A stretch of DNA of 64,000 nt from Nonomuraea antri. GTDB lineage: Bacteria > Actinomycetota > Actinomycetes > Streptosporangiales > Streptosporangiaceae. Both the position numbers and the translations under genes were made by a program. The notes beneath the pieces are model-generated. The model was given only the letters and a program-made list of their open reading frames with translations. It had not been told where the DNA came from and did no database searches. The stretch is from NCBI RefSeq assembly GCF_013283785.1, contig NZ_JABCPZ010000013.1:23868-87867 (forward strand), read 5' to 3'. Positions 15,835 through 24,733 of this stretch are shown here, in pieces. Numbering within the stretch: the first letter of the stretch is position 1; every line of letters begins with the position of its first letter.

Positions 15835-15938
15835 TGGATCCGCCAGGGACCTCGGCCGACTGGGTCTGCCGCGCACGTCTTCCGGCTGGATCAGCCAGGT
15901 GCCGCGGCCGACCGGTCTTGCCGCCAGGGCCTCGGTCG
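15835..15938. repeat. Degenerate 38-bp direct repeat
   Basis: The stretch TGGATCCGCCAGGGACC... (15835-15872) recurs in diverged form at 15887-15924 (TGGATCAGCCAGGTGCC...), 52 bp apart. A third partial copy (CCGCCAGGGCCTCGGTCG) lies at 15921-15938. They fill the gap after the GNAT gene. Apart from these repeats and a -10 element, the 232-bp gap 15802-16033 shows nothing. Confidence 0.5.
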
Positions 15939-16033
15939 TTCGCGCGGCGGCAGGGGCTTCTCCCCCGTCCAGGGGAGGCGACTCGCTCGCCGTAGGGAGT
16001 CGCCCCCGAGATGCGCACCCTACGGTCGACGTC

Positions 16034-16486
16034 ATGGTTGGTTCTGATCGTCCGCGCAGGTGGCCGGCTTATGCGGTGGCGGCGCTGCTCCTCGGCTACG
16101 CCGCGGGGAAGGCCGCCTTCGCCATGCAGTCCAGGCTCGGGTTCCCCGGCGGCCCGCCCGTCCACGCCGCCGAGGCGCAAAGCTACTTCATGGACGCCGC
16201 CATCGCCCAGTGGTTCGCGTCCGCGACCGGCGTGCTCGCCGCGATCGTCGCCATCGCCACAGTGACGACGCTGGGACGCCGAGTGCCCAGGATGTTGATG
16301 CTGTTCGTCCTGACCGTGATGCTGCTGGCCGTGGGCGGCGGCGCGGGCATCATGATCCTGGACGGTTTCGTCGGCCTGGGCGTGGGCTGGCAGTGGTACC
16401 ACGGTGTCCTGGGGATCCTGGTGATCGCACTGTCCCTGGAGATGACCCGGTCGTACGCGACCGCGACGAGACCGGTGAGCCGATGA
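16034..16486 (+). CDS. Four-helix membrane protein of unknown function
   Basis: A 150-residue integral membrane protein with hydrophobic helices at about residues 10-28, 58-80, 84-107 and 118-135. The loops hold few charged residues. It has no recognised domain. TACGGT (16021-16026) stands 7 nt before the ATG. It is followed by a broken DUF4279 gene with its own -10 element. Confidence 0.6.
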   Translation: MVGSDRPRRWPAYAVAALLLGYAAGKAAFAMQSRLGFPGGPPVHAAEAQSYFMDAAIAQWFASATGVLAAIVAIATVTTLGRRVPRMLMLFVLTVMLLAVGGGAGIMILDGFVGLGVGWQWYHGVLGILVIALSLEMTRSYATATRPVSR

Positions 16487-16517
16487 TTCGCGCGCGGACG
16501 AGGCTACGCTGTCGCGC

Positions 16518-16786
16518 GTGATCGTCGACCAACCGGTCTATTTCGTGATCCACTCAGCGGACCTGACGCCCGAGCAGATCACCCGGCACCTGCGTGTCGA
16601 ACCGACGGAAACCGAAGTGAAGCAGTCGCGGCGCGGCAAGCGGGACGGACGCCTGATCCCGTCACAGCACGAGTGGAGGCTGGACTCGGATCTTGCGACT
16701 TTCCCGAGTCGGTGGCCGTCTCCTCCATGATCCAGCTGGCCGAGGGGTTCGCGACGGTCCCCGTCCCGTCCGGTCAGGCGGAATGA
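16518..16786 (+). pseudogene. Broken DUF4279-like gene
   Basis: From GTG at 16518 the first 60 codons resemble the start of DUF4279 proteins (YFVIHSADLTPEQITRHLRVEPTET...SQHEWRLDSD). The frame then runs into unrelated sequence. A different frame from about 16697 (DFPESVAVSSMIQLAEGFATV, stop 16784-16786) looks like the C-terminal end of the same domain. The middle part is missing, so the gene has suffered an internal deletion with frameshift. A TACGCT -10 element (16505-16510) still stands 7 nt upstream. Confidence 0.55.
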
Positions 16787-17247
16787 CCTGCGGCCTGACC
16801 TCGCCGACGGACGGGGAAGGCCTGTGAGTCGTAACCGGCCCACCGCAGCAGGACGATGGCGAAGCCGACGAGGGCCGTGCCCGCCCCGGAGAAGAAGGCC
16901 AGGAACGCCGCTGCGAACTCCGCGTCCGTGTCGCCCAGCCCGGTCGCCTCACCGTCGACCCAGCCCACCGTGGTCCAGGCCAGGACGATGACGGTCAGCC
17001 CGAACACGGTAGTGATCGTGCCGAGGATGTAGCCGGGAGCACGCGTCCATACCTTCGCGATCGCCAGGGCGAGTCCGACCACGAACCCGAGCGGGACGGT
17101 CACGAGCTGCCCGAGCTCCAACCCGATCAGCGCGCCCAGCGCGCCGTGCTCGAACCCGTCACCACGCGGCCTCCACAGCGGCGGCACCGCCAGCACCCCG
17201 CCGATCAGGCCGATCGCCAGCAACCGTAGTAACGCCATGCATCTCAT
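16774..17247 (-). CDS. Small integral membrane protein
   Basis: About 157 residues, start ATG at 17247 (or 17238). It has four hydrophobic helices (about 5-25, 40-60, 72-92, 115-138) and a basic C-terminal tail. No domain was recognised. Its 3' end overlaps the end of the broken DUF4279 gene by 13 bp, tail to tail. Its frame continues upstream, but there it is antisense to the next gene. Confidence 0.55.
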   Translation of the reverse strand: MRCMALLRLLAIGLIGGVLAVPPLWRPRGDGFEHGALGALIGLELGQLVTVPLGFVVGLALAIAKVWTRAPGYILGTITTVFGLTVIVLAWTTVGWVDGEATGLGDTDAEFAAAFLAFFSGAGTALVGFAIVLLRWAGYDSQAFPVRRRGQAAGHSA

Positions 17248-17392
17248 GATCGCGCACCCGGCCCGCCGCCCGGGTGTTCTCGGCGCAACTCGCCACCGTC
17301 CCCGCGCCTGGACGCGCGTCGGTGAGCAGCCCCGCACCACCAGCACGCTGCACGGACCGCGGGCAGCGGTCACCCGCCCACCGGACCGCTTC

Positions 17393-18823
17393 TCACCCGA
17401 TGAGCAGGACCTGGTTCCCGTCGTCGAGCCGGCCGACCGTGCGCAGGAAGCGAGGACTGTGCCGGTGGCTGTAGGCCTCGGGCAGCCGGCCGGTGGTGCG
17501 CGTGATGCCCGCGGCCCTGAGCTCCTGGCGGACGTGCCGGCCGAGCGCCACGGCGACGGCCTGGGCATGACGGGTGCCGGTGATCCGGAAATCGGTGAAC
17601 TTGCACGTTTCAGGCGACGGCTGGTGAAGCTGGATTTCCACCGTGCCGAGCACCTCACCGGGCGTCACCTCGCCCGGTGGTCGCTTCTGATAGGACCATC
17701 GGCGCAGGTCCCGGATGCGTGGCTCGTCGTCGGGCCGGGCCTGTCGTACGTGTGGCACGCCGTCGTCCCCGATCACGGCGACGTACCGGAACCGGTTGTC
17801 CGAGCACGGGGTCAGCAGCAGGTGGTGGCGGGAGCAGAGCGGATCCCAGTGGTAGGCGAACCACATCAGCGACGCGGCCAGGTCCGGGTGGGCGGCGGCC
17901 CATCGGTCGTCGAAGAAGAACCACTGCTCGAAGTGGTCGTAGCCGTCGTGGATGAACATCTGGGCCACGTGCTCGCCGGTCTGGATGACGGTGCGTTCGC
18001 GGTGACGTTCCGGGGCGGGCGGGGTGGCGTCCAGGAGACGTAGTGCTTCCGTGTGGGAGCCGGGCGCGCGCGGCTCGTCCCCCGAGATCCAGGTGTATTC
18101 GGGCCAGCGGTTGCATCGCTCGAGCGCGGCGGCGATGTCGTCCTCGCCGGGTGCGACCATCGCGCGCAGCACCCCCAGCTCCAGAGGCCATTCGCCGCTG
18201 TCGGTCTCCAGGTCGCGGAGTGCCGCTCCGAAGCGGGGGAGCCGTACGCCGGGTAGCGCGTAGGTGGGGTTCCAGCCGATGCTGTCGTGCTTCGCCTTGC
18301 AGGTGAGCAGGACGGCGTACACCGTCCCGTCCCCTGCCGGCGCTTTCCCCGCGGCGTTCAGCTCGGTGAGCGCGACCGGTGCGGTGAACGCCGTGGCGCC
18401 GCCGCTCGGCCCGTCGTGTACGGCGGGAGCCTGGGGTAATGGCCCGTCGTGTACGGCGAAGGACCACCGTTCGGGGTTCGCCGCGACGGCGGCGTCGTCC
18501 ACCAGGTAGTAGGCCACGTCGTGGTCGAGCCCGTTGGCGAGGACGCGGATGCTGTGCTCGTCGACGTTGCACTGGTAGGCCTCCGGGAGCCGGGTTCTGG
18601 CCAGAGTGCGCAGGTCCTGGACGGTCTCCGGGGCCGGGCTCTCGGTCGTGAAGAGTTCGTCCAGGCCGTAGACGTTCGTGCCGAGCTCGCGGATGAGCCA
18701 CTGGTAGGTATCGTGGGCGCAGGCGTCGTCCCAGACCTGGCGCACCCAGCCCAATACCGTCGGCTCGGCCACATGGCGAACCGATTTGCCCAGTATCCCC
18801 TGGTTCCACGATCGATAGATCAC
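17393..18823 (-). CDS. Large hypothetical protein
   Basis: A soluble protein of about 476 residues if started at GTG 18823 (MIYRSWNQG); the frame stays open to 19081, where it is antisense to the phosphotransferase gene. It has no signal peptide, no membrane segments and many Trp/His/Asp. Local features include YHWDPLCSRHHLLLTPCSDNRFRYVAVIGDDG and a C-terminal VAVALGRHVRQELRAAG. I cannot place it in a family. Strong actinobacterial codon bias along the whole length supports it as real. Confidence 0.55.
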   Translation of the reverse strand: MIYRSWNQGILGKSVRHVAEPTVLGWVRQVWDDACAHDTYQWLIRELGTNVYGLDELFTTESPAPETVQDLRTLARTRLPEAYQCNVDEHSIRVLANGLDHDVAYYLVDDAAVAANPERWSFAVHDGPLPQAPAVHDGPSGGATAFTAPVALTELNAAGKAPAGDGTVYAVLLTCKAKHDSIGWNPTYALPGVRLPRFGAALRDLETDSGEWPLELGVLRAMVAPGEDDIAAALERCNRWPEYTWISGDEPRAPGSHTEALRLLDATPPAPERHRERTVIQTGEHVAQMFIHDGYDHFEQWFFFDDRWAAAHPDLAASLMWFAYHWDPLCSRHHLLLTPCSDNRFRYVAVIGDDGVPHVRQARPDDEPRIRDLRRWSYQKRPPGEVTPGEVLGTVEIQLHQPSPETCKFTDFRITGTRHAQAVAVALGRHVRQELRAAGITRTTGRLPEAYSHRHSPRFLRTVGRLDDGNQVLLIG

Positions 18824-19010
18824 GTACAAGGTGGTCCGCCCGCCTGAAGGTCGCCGAGTGGTGGCCGTTTCGCCGTCCCATCCTGGTGCAGTCGGCCCCT
18901 GCCTGTCATTGGACGGGACGAACCGTGCGACCTCGTCCCGTTCCGGGGGAAATCGGGTCGACAGACGAGCGCACGATGCACTGTGATGGTTCGGCCGCCC
19001 GCCGTCCGGA

Positions 19011-19928
19011 GTGGGCCGATCAGAGGAGTTGCGGCTCTTGGCCACCTCGGGAACCGCGGACGTCCGCCCCACGATCAACACCGCGCTGGTCAGGAGGCTG
19101 GTCGAGGCGCAGTTCCCGCAGTGGGCCGCGCTGCCCCTGCGACTGCTCGATCCGGCCGGCTCCGACCATGTGATCTACCGGCTGGGCGAGGAGTTGTCCG
19201 TCCGGCTGCCCCGCCACGCCGACGCCATCGGGCAGGCGGACAAAGAGCTCGAATGGCTGCCCCGGCTCGCCCCGCGACTGCCTCTGGCCGTCCCGGTGCC
19301 CGTGGCGGTGGGTGAGCCCGGGTTCGGCTATCCGTGGCGGTGGGCCGTGTCGCGCTGGCTGGCGGGCGAGGTGGCGACCGTCGAGGCGCTGGCCGGCTCG
19401 TCCGAGGCCGCCGTCGAGCTGGCGGAGTTCCTGGCCGCCCTGCAACGGTTCGACGTCCGGCCGCTGGAATCCCGAGACGATCTCGAAGGCCGGCCGTTGG
19501 CGGACCGGGATCGCGCGACCCGAGCCGCAATCGCGCAGGTCGGGGACGTGTTCGACGCTGCCGCCATGACCGAACTGTGGAACGCGGCCCTGGCGGCCCC
19601 TGGCTGGGATCGTCCCCCGGTCTGGTTCCACGGGGATTTCCACACCGGCAACCTGCTGACCGTCGACGGCCGTCTCAGCGCGGTCATCGACTTCGGCGGG
19701 CTCGGCATCGGCGACCCGGCCTGCGACCTGACCATCGCCTTCACCCTGATGACGGCCGAAACCCGGGCCGCCTTCCGCGCCGCACTCGACGTCGACGACG
19801 CCACCTGGACCCGAGGTCGCGGCTGGGCCCTGGCCACCGGCCTGAACGCCTATACCGCCTATGCCGCCGTCAACCCGAGGGTCGCCGCCCAGACCACCCG
19901 CCAGATCACCGAGGCCCTGATCGGCTGA
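19011..19928 (+). CDS. Aminoglycoside phosphotransferase-family kinase
   Basis: Up to 305 residues with the APH kinase-like fold. The catalytic loop reads WFHGDFHTGNLL (HGDxHxxN) and the magnesium loop VIDFGGLGIGDPACDL. The APH family includes antibiotic kinases and many small-metabolite kinases; close family members are usually called aminoglycoside phosphotransferase without proof. Start GTG 19011 is the longest; TTG at 19038 has AGAGGAG 9 nt upstream and is a good alternative. Divergent from the large hypothetical gene. Confidence 0.8.
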   Translation: MGRSEELRLLATSGTADVRPTINTALVRRLVEAQFPQWAALPLRLLDPAGSDHVIYRLGEELSVRLPRHADAIGQADKELEWLPRLAPRLPLAVPVPVAVGEPGFGYPWRWAVSRWLAGEVATVEALAGSSEAAVELAEFLAALQRFDVRPLESRDDLEGRPLADRDRATRAAIAQVGDVFDAAAMTELWNAALAAPGWDRPPVWFHGDFHTGNLLTVDGRLSAVIDFGGLGIGDPACDLTIAFTLMTAETRAAFRAALDVDDATWTRGRGWALATGLNAYTAYAAVNPRVAAQTTRQITEALIG

Positions 19929-19966
19929 ACCAGCAGCAACCGCGCTCCTGGCACAATCGTGACAAG

Positions 19967-20773
19967 GTGAGCAGTGTGAACGGGCCGACAAACGAACAAC
20001 ACGCATCAGGAATTTCGGCGGCAGTTCAACTCGGCGACATCGTCTCAGGCACGATCACGGAACTGGACCGCACTCACTCCGCCGTAGTACGACTCGACGA
20101 CCCCCTGAGCCGGATTTCGGCGAGCATCGGCCTCCTGGACGTCTCCTGGCGTCACCGGCCGGAGGACATCATTCGAATCGGCCGCCGCATCACCGCAGAA
20201 GTGATCGCCGTCGAAGAGCAACCTCCAAGGATCAGACTGTCCCTGGCCGCGACAGAGAACCCCGAACTCTGGGCATTCCTGAAGGCACTCCGCCCAGGCG
20301 AGGTGATCGGCGGCGAAATAGCGGACGTACAACGCTTCGGCGTATTCGTAGCCCTGGACGACGGTCCTCCACACCCCATCTATCCGGGAGTGGGCTTCAT
20401 CACGATCCCCGAACTGTCCTGGCGACATTTCGCCGACGCCTCGGAAATCGTCGAAACAGGCCAACGGGTCACCGGCTCAGTTCTCTGCTTCGACACCACC
20501 CAGGGCGAAGCCAGGCTCTCCCTTCGTGCCCTTCAGCCCGACCCTTTCCAGGAGTTCGCCGACGTGACCCGCGAAGGGCAAGAATTCCTCGGCACGGTGA
20601 CCAAGGTCGTCCCCTTCGGCGTCTTCGTCAGAGTCGCGGACGGCATCGAGGGCCTCCTCCCTTCGGACGAACTCGCCCCCACTCCCGTCGAAGCCGTCCA
20701 GGTCGGCGACCACGTCCACGTCCGCCTCATCGACCTGGACCGCACTCGCCGCCGCCTACTCCTCTCCCGCTGA
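19967..20773 (+). CDS. Protein with three S1 RNA-binding domains
   Basis: A 268-residue protein made of three S1 (OB-fold) repeats: about 18-90, 100-182 and 190-267. Each has the GDIVxGxIT...VxVRLDD / GVFVALDDG / FGVFVRVADGIEGLLP pattern of ribosomal protein S1. It should bind RNA or the ribosome. Start GTG 19967 (or 19976) has CACAAT 9 nt upstream. Its stop overlaps the ATG of an ADP-ribosylglycohydrolase as TGATG, so both are one translational unit. Codons such as GAA, CGA and GGA are more frequent here than in the neighbours, which could mean transfer. Confidence 0.75.
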   Translation: MSSVNGPTNEQHASGISAAVQLGDIVSGTITELDRTHSAVVRLDDPLSRISASIGLLDVSWRHRPEDIIRIGRRITAEVIAVEEQPPRIRLSLAATENPELWAFLKALRPGEVIGGEIADVQRFGVFVALDDGPPHPIYPGVGFITIPELSWRHFADASEIVETGQRVTGSVLCFDTTQGEARLSLRALQPDPFQEFADVTREGQEFLGTVTKVVPFGVFVRVADGIEGLLPSDELAPTPVEAVQVGDHVHVRLIDLDRTRRRLLLSR

Positions 20774-21792
20774 TGCGGCGACTGCCCCGGGCTTCTCCAC
20801 GGATGGAACCCGGTCAAGCAGTGGGACGCCCATCGTTGGAAGCGCGTGAAGATGTACGGCGGGCCATGGGCGCGGTGGTCGGCTCGGCGGTGGGCGACGC
20901 GCTGGGCGCCCCATTCGAGTTCGGCCCGGCGGGAGCGTTCTCCGCCCGCTTCCCGACGCCCGGCGCCGGCGGCGAAATGAGCGGTGGCGGCGGCTGGGAC
21001 GCGGGCGAGGCCACCGATGACACGCAGATGGCCGTTCACCTGGCCGAGTCGCTGCTGGAGCATGGCGGCCTGAACCTGCCGGACATCTTCACCCGCTTCC
21101 AGCGATGGGCGTCCGACGACCCCAAGGACATCGGCTTGCAGACCGAGGACGTCCTGACCCGAGGACTGCCCTGGGACCAGGCCGCCACCGCCCACTACCG
21201 GAGCAGTCATCGGGCGGCAGGCAACGGCGCCCTGATGCGCGCCACCACGTCGGCGGTGTACTTCGCCCGCGACGGCCGCCAGGCCACCATGGACGCCGCC
21301 CGGCGCATCGCCGCCCTCACCCACGGCGACCCGGCGGCCTGGGAAGGCGCCGCGATCTTCCACGACCTGATTCGCGTCACCCTGTACGGCGCGGATCCCT
21401 TGGCGGAACTCCCGCGCACCCTCGATGCCGTCCAGCCCGAGCATCGTCAGCGCTACGCTGCCGTCCTCGCGACCGACTGGCATCCCGACCACGCCACCGA
21501 GTTCAACGGCGCCGTCTGGCCCTGTCTCGGCTCAGCCGTCTGGGCCCTGCGCACCACCCGCAACTTCGAGGACGCCATCCGCGCCGCAATCGACCTGGGC
21601 GGCGACACCGACACCGTCGCCGCGGTCACCGGCGCCCTGGCCGGAGCCGTCCACGGGCCGGCAGCGATACCAGCCCGCTGGACCGAACCCCTGCACGTTC
21701 CGCTACCCGGAAGCGGCGGCCGAACCTTGCGCCTGCCCCACCTGCTCGACCTCGCCCGCGGCCTCGCAGAACGCCCGAATACGGGGAGTTGA
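20773..21792 (+). CDS. ADP-ribosylglycohydrolase (DraG/ARH family)
   Basis: A 339-residue enzyme removing ADP-ribose from proteins or small acceptors. The dinuclear Mg site is recognisable: GEATDDTQM near residue 80, RAAGNGALMRA near 155, and DLGGDTDTVAAVTGALAGA near 275. The N-terminal VGSAVGDALGAPFE is also typical. Start ATG 20773 overlaps the S1-protein stop; internal ATG at residue 11 is possible. Coupling to an RNA-binding protein is unusual. Partner transferase not seen in the window. Confidence 0.85.
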   Translation: MRRLPRASPRMEPGQAVGRPSLEAREDVRRAMGAVVGSAVGDALGAPFEFGPAGAFSARFPTPGAGGEMSGGGGWDAGEATDDTQMAVHLAESLLEHGGLNLPDIFTRFQRWASDDPKDIGLQTEDVLTRGLPWDQAATAHYRSSHRAAGNGALMRATTSAVYFARDGRQATMDAARRIAALTHGDPAAWEGAAIFHDLIRVTLYGADPLAELPRTLDAVQPEHRQRYAAVLATDWHPDHATEFNGAVWPCLGSAVWALRTTRNFEDAIRAAIDLGGDTDTVAAVTGALAGAVHGPAAIPARWTEPLHVPLPGSGGRTLRLPHLLDLARGLAERPNTGS

Positions 21793-21910
21793 CGCCGAGG
21801 CCCGACCTGACCGCGCCCGCGTATCGCACGCAACACCAGCCACACCCCCTACGGCTCACCGACAGGCCCGGCGCGCCGACGACACTCAAACCTTCTGATC
21901 CCCATTAACC

Positions 21911-22327
21911 TCAGCATCGCCCCGCCCACCACCCCTCATCCGGCGATGCGAACGGATCAGGCCAACTGCCCGCGACATAAAGCTCATCAAGCGGCTCAAC
22001 CAAATGACGCAGCTCACGCGCCACTCGCGAAGGCAAGGCATGGAGAGCGAGCTCAAGAACCGCGCGTTCCTCGGTTCCGTAGAAGGGGTTGCACAACGGG
22101 CAGCCACAACCTCCAGAAAGCACAAGGCCGGGACGATGAGCTATCCGCGTCCATTCCCGAAGAGCTTGCGCCACCGCACCCGGCCAAAGACGCTCACGTT
22201 CCAAACGAGCGACTGCGGCCGCGAGCGCGCTGGAGCCACGCGCAAGCCCAGGCGCAGAAGCCTCGCCCGACCGTCTCCGCGAGGAACGGCCGGCAACCCG
22301 GAGCTGAGACGGCCGCCTACGCGGCAT
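21911..22327 (-). CDS. Conserved hypothetical actinobacterial protein
   Basis: A 138-residue protein. The C-terminal 75 residues (GGCGCPLCNPFYGTEERAVLELALHALPSRVARELRHLVEPLDELYV) look strongly protein-like and recall uncharacterised actinomycete proteins with a CxCPxC motif, possibly a metal site. The N-terminal 35 residues are basic and low-complexity, so the true start might be later than 22327. Plus-strand frames here lack any recognisable protein. It faces the frameshifted methyltransferase gene. Confidence 0.55.
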   Translation of the reverse strand: MPRRRPSQLRVAGRSSRRRSGEASAPGLARGSSALAAAVARLERERLWPGAVAQALREWTRIAHRPGLVLSGGCGCPLCNPFYGTEERAVLELALHALPSRVARELRHLVEPLDELYVAGSWPDPFASPDEGWWAGRC

Positions 22328-22565
22328 CTCCCTTTCTACCTGGATTCATGAGCACAGCATGCCAGATCCACGCCAACTCGCCTGCCGGACCATATCCGTC
22401 CGCAGCCGAGTCATTGTCGAAAGGTTCGCAGACCTAAGCGCCCATGCCGATTCACTCCTTGGCAGCGGAAATTTTGGCGCGCGCCCGGTCTCAACAGTGG
22501 CATCCCACGAAATGGCCTGTCGCCAATGGCCGGCGAGCAGGCCGCTGTTCAGACGGACACTCAGG

Positions 22566-22577
22566 TACTGTGCCACC
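22566..22577 (+). promoter_or_regulatory. -10 element of the methyltransferase gene
   Basis: TACTGT (22566-22571) lies 6 nt before the ATG at 22578, again the leaderless arrangement seen throughout the window. Confidence 0.45.
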
Positions 22578-23224
22578 ATGGTGGATCTTGGTCGACAAAT
22601 CGCCTACTGGGACACCGCCGGTGCCGCGAAGACATTCACCCACCCCGTGAATCTCGCCTGGCTGGCGACCGTGAGCCGGCAGGCTCGAATCCTGGATTAC
22701 GGCTGCGGGTACGGCCGTGTCATGGCCGAGTTGCGTGAACACGGCTTCTCCGATGTCTCCGGAGTTGACCTGTCTCCCGCTCTGATTTCGCGAGGCCGCC
22801 AATTGCACCCTGACCTACGCCTGGCGGTCCTGGAGTCTCCGCCGAGCCTGCCGTACCCGCCGACGAGCTTCGATGTCGTACTGCTCTTCGCGGTACTGAC
22901 GTGCATCCCAGACACGACGAACAGCGGGCACTCATCGCAGAAGTAGCCCGAATCCTGACACCAGGCGGGCTCCTTTACATCAGCGACATCCTGCTGGAGG
23001 ACGACGAGCGAAACCAAACCCGCTACGCCGCCTATGCCCAGCAGCTCAAGACGCCGTACGGAGTATTCGCCACCGACGACGGCGCGGTGGTCCGACACCA
23101 TGACCTAGCCGATCTGCACGCCCTCCTGCCCGCCTTCACCCTCATGGAAGAGCGCGAAATCTCTGTGGTCACGATGAACGGGCATGAAGCCCGAGCAGTG
23201 CAACTACTGGCCCATAAACAGTGA
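22578..23224 (+). pseudogene. SAM-dependent methyltransferase, frameshifted
   Basis: The first frame (22578 to a stop near 22946) encodes a class I methyltransferase: motif I ILDYGCGYGRVMAEL, then GVDLSPALISRGRQL and FDVVLLFAVLTCIPD. After that point it turns into nonsense. The rest continues one frame over, DEQRALIAEVARILTPGGLLYISDILL, through to stop 23224. One inserted base near 22914 restores an unbroken CIPDT-DEQRAL reading. Either the gene carries a one-base deletion or the assembly has an error; the flanking sequence is otherwise intact, so the event is recent. Confidence 0.8.
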
Positions 23225-23547
23225 CCCGCCGAGCCCCGCCCCACCGTTCCCCTTCAATACCCGCCCAGCCGAGCATGCCATCAGCAAGCCGACGAAGCCG
23301 GCCACGGCCTTCGTGGCCGATGTCGCTGACAGCGTATGGAAGGGGCCGGAAGAGACGCTTCCACGAAACAATGTGACGTGCGGATCTGCACTCAACGAGC
23401 ATGATCGCCACCTGTGCTTCGGCCACCCCATCCAGCGCCGGAGCTGGATCCCGCTGACCTGGACGCTCGCCGCGGAGCAACGACGTCATGACGGCGGCCG
23501 AGGGGGCCGGCACGCTCGTCAGATGCCTCCTACCAGTCATGCTGACA
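23225..23547. other. 323 bp without a recognised gene
   Basis: Both strands have short open frames but none with a recognisable domain or a good start. I see no RNA gene and no clear repeat. Confidence 0.5.
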
Positions 23548-23913
23548 ATGACTACCCCTGTCGACCGCGCCGAATGGCACGGATGGCAGACTCTCGACGT
23601 GATCTCTGATGCTCTCGGCTATCTCCAGTCCTGGTACAGCTCCCAATGTGACGGCGACTGGGAACATGGCTACGGGGTCACGATCGACACTCTCGACAAC
23701 CCCGGCTGGATCCTGAAGGTCGACCTCGTCGGTACCTCACTGGAGGGCGCTTCCAAGGGAAGCATGGAAGTGGATCGCTCCGACGATGACTGGGTTCGTG
23801 TGTGGAGCGACGGCGTCCAGTTTCAGGGCGTCTGCGGTCCCTTGAACCTCGGCGAGATGCTCGACGCCTTCCGCCAGTTCACTGACACCGCCAGCCCGCC
23901 TCCGCCTGCTTGA
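23548..23913 (+). CDS. Imm53-like immunity protein, orphan
   Basis: About 121 residues from ATG 23548 (the frame opens at 23488). The conserved block is clear: LGYLQSWYSSQCDGDWEHGYGVTIDTLDNPGWILKVDL, then DDDWVRVWSDGVQFQGVCGPLNLGEML. This matches the immunity protein family Imm53, whose members neutralise polymorphic contact-dependent toxins. No toxin gene or cysteine/RHS repeat is adjacent. It may be an orphan defence against kin toxins or a relic of the decayed island around it. Confidence 0.75.
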   Translation: MTTPVDRAEWHGWQTLDVISDALGYLQSWYSSQCDGDWEHGYGVTIDTLDNPGWILKVDLVGTSLEGASKGSMEVDRSDDDWVRVWSDGVQFQGVCGPLNLGEMLDAFRQFTDTASPPPPA

Positions 23914-24100
23914 CCGCCCCTGTACCCGCGTGGTCAGAGGTCGGCGCGCGAGAACATTACAGACTGCGCGCAGCGCGCCGCCGGACGCAAATCATCCGGC
24001 CCGTTGCGCCACATCCCTTGACCATCTGACGACGTTTCGTACGCGGCGCCCCCCTCGGAGCGGCACCGCCAGCTCAAGGCCAAGCGGGCGAATGCGTCAG

Positions 24101-24262
24101 GGCCTGCACTTTCATGATCTCTGGCACACCGGCAACACCCTCGCCGCGCTGATCTACCAGCACGCGACCCCAGACGCCGACTGAAGATCGCCGACGCGCG
24201 AAGGAAGGCGAGGGGAACGCAAGAAGCGCGATGACGGCGGAATCTCGACCCCCGCAGGCTAA
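24101..24262 (+). pseudogene. Tyrosine recombinase remnant, catalytic fragment
   Basis: The translation GLHFHDLWHTGNTLAA followed directly by LIYQHATPDAD-stop matches the catalytic part of actinobacterial phage-type integrases. The usual sequence has HDLRHTG (here the catalytic Arg is Trp), and about 20 residues containing the GH motif are missing between the two halves. Further residues (KIADARRKARG) continue after the stop as in intact family members. It is clearly dead. Confidence 0.7.
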
Positions 24263-24373
24263 TGGCACGTTAATGGCACGAGAGCCAGCTGGCGAGCTGC
24301 TGCGACGACTGCACCAAGAGACGGGGCTGACCGGAAGGACCTGAGAGCGGACGCGGACGAGACAGGGGCTGAC

Positions 24374-24676
24374 ATGGGCCTGGTCTTCCGAACCCGGACC
24401 GGCACGGCGCTGGCGGCCCGGAATGTGCGCCGCGACTTTCCCAACGTGCTCGGTGCTGCCGGACTAGCCAGCGGGGAGTGGACGCCGCGAGAGTTGCGGC
24501 ACAGCTTCGTCTCGCTGCTCTCGGACTCAGGGGTGCCCATCGAGGACATCTCACGCCTGGTCGGTCACGCGAACACGGTGGTAACCGAGACGGTCTACCG
24601 CTTCCAGCTCCGGCCGGTCCTGCTGGAGGGAGCCGAAGCGATGGACGGCATATTTCCGCTGGCCGAAGAGGCTTAG
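24374..24676 (+). pseudogene. Tyrosine recombinase, C-terminal catalytic half only
   Basis: One hundred residues with GLVFRTRTGTALAARNVRRDF, WTPRELRHSFVSLLSDSGVPIEDISRLVGHANTVVTETVYRFQLRP. Catalytic RH, GH and the nucleophile Tyr are preserved. The N-terminal DNA-binding half is missing; upstream the same frame runs back only about 40 codons to a stop. It ends 58 bp from the 3' end of tRNA-Ala, the standard seat of an integrative element. It is likely the remains of the island whose decayed parts lie to its left. Confidence 0.75.
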
Positions 24677-24693
24677 TCACTCAGTTAGACACT

Positions 24694-24730
24694 CACCCCC
24701 GCTGGAGGATCTTCGGCGGGGGTGTCTTTT
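24694..24730 (+). terminator. Terminator between integrase fragment and tRNA-Ala
   Basis: A 9-bp stem, CACCCCCGC (24694-24702) with GCGGGGGTG (24716-24724), followed by TCTTTT. The T run serves the plus strand; on the minus strand the hairpin lies just after the tRNA and may trim or end its transcript. Confidence 0.7.
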
Positions 24731-24733
24731 CGC

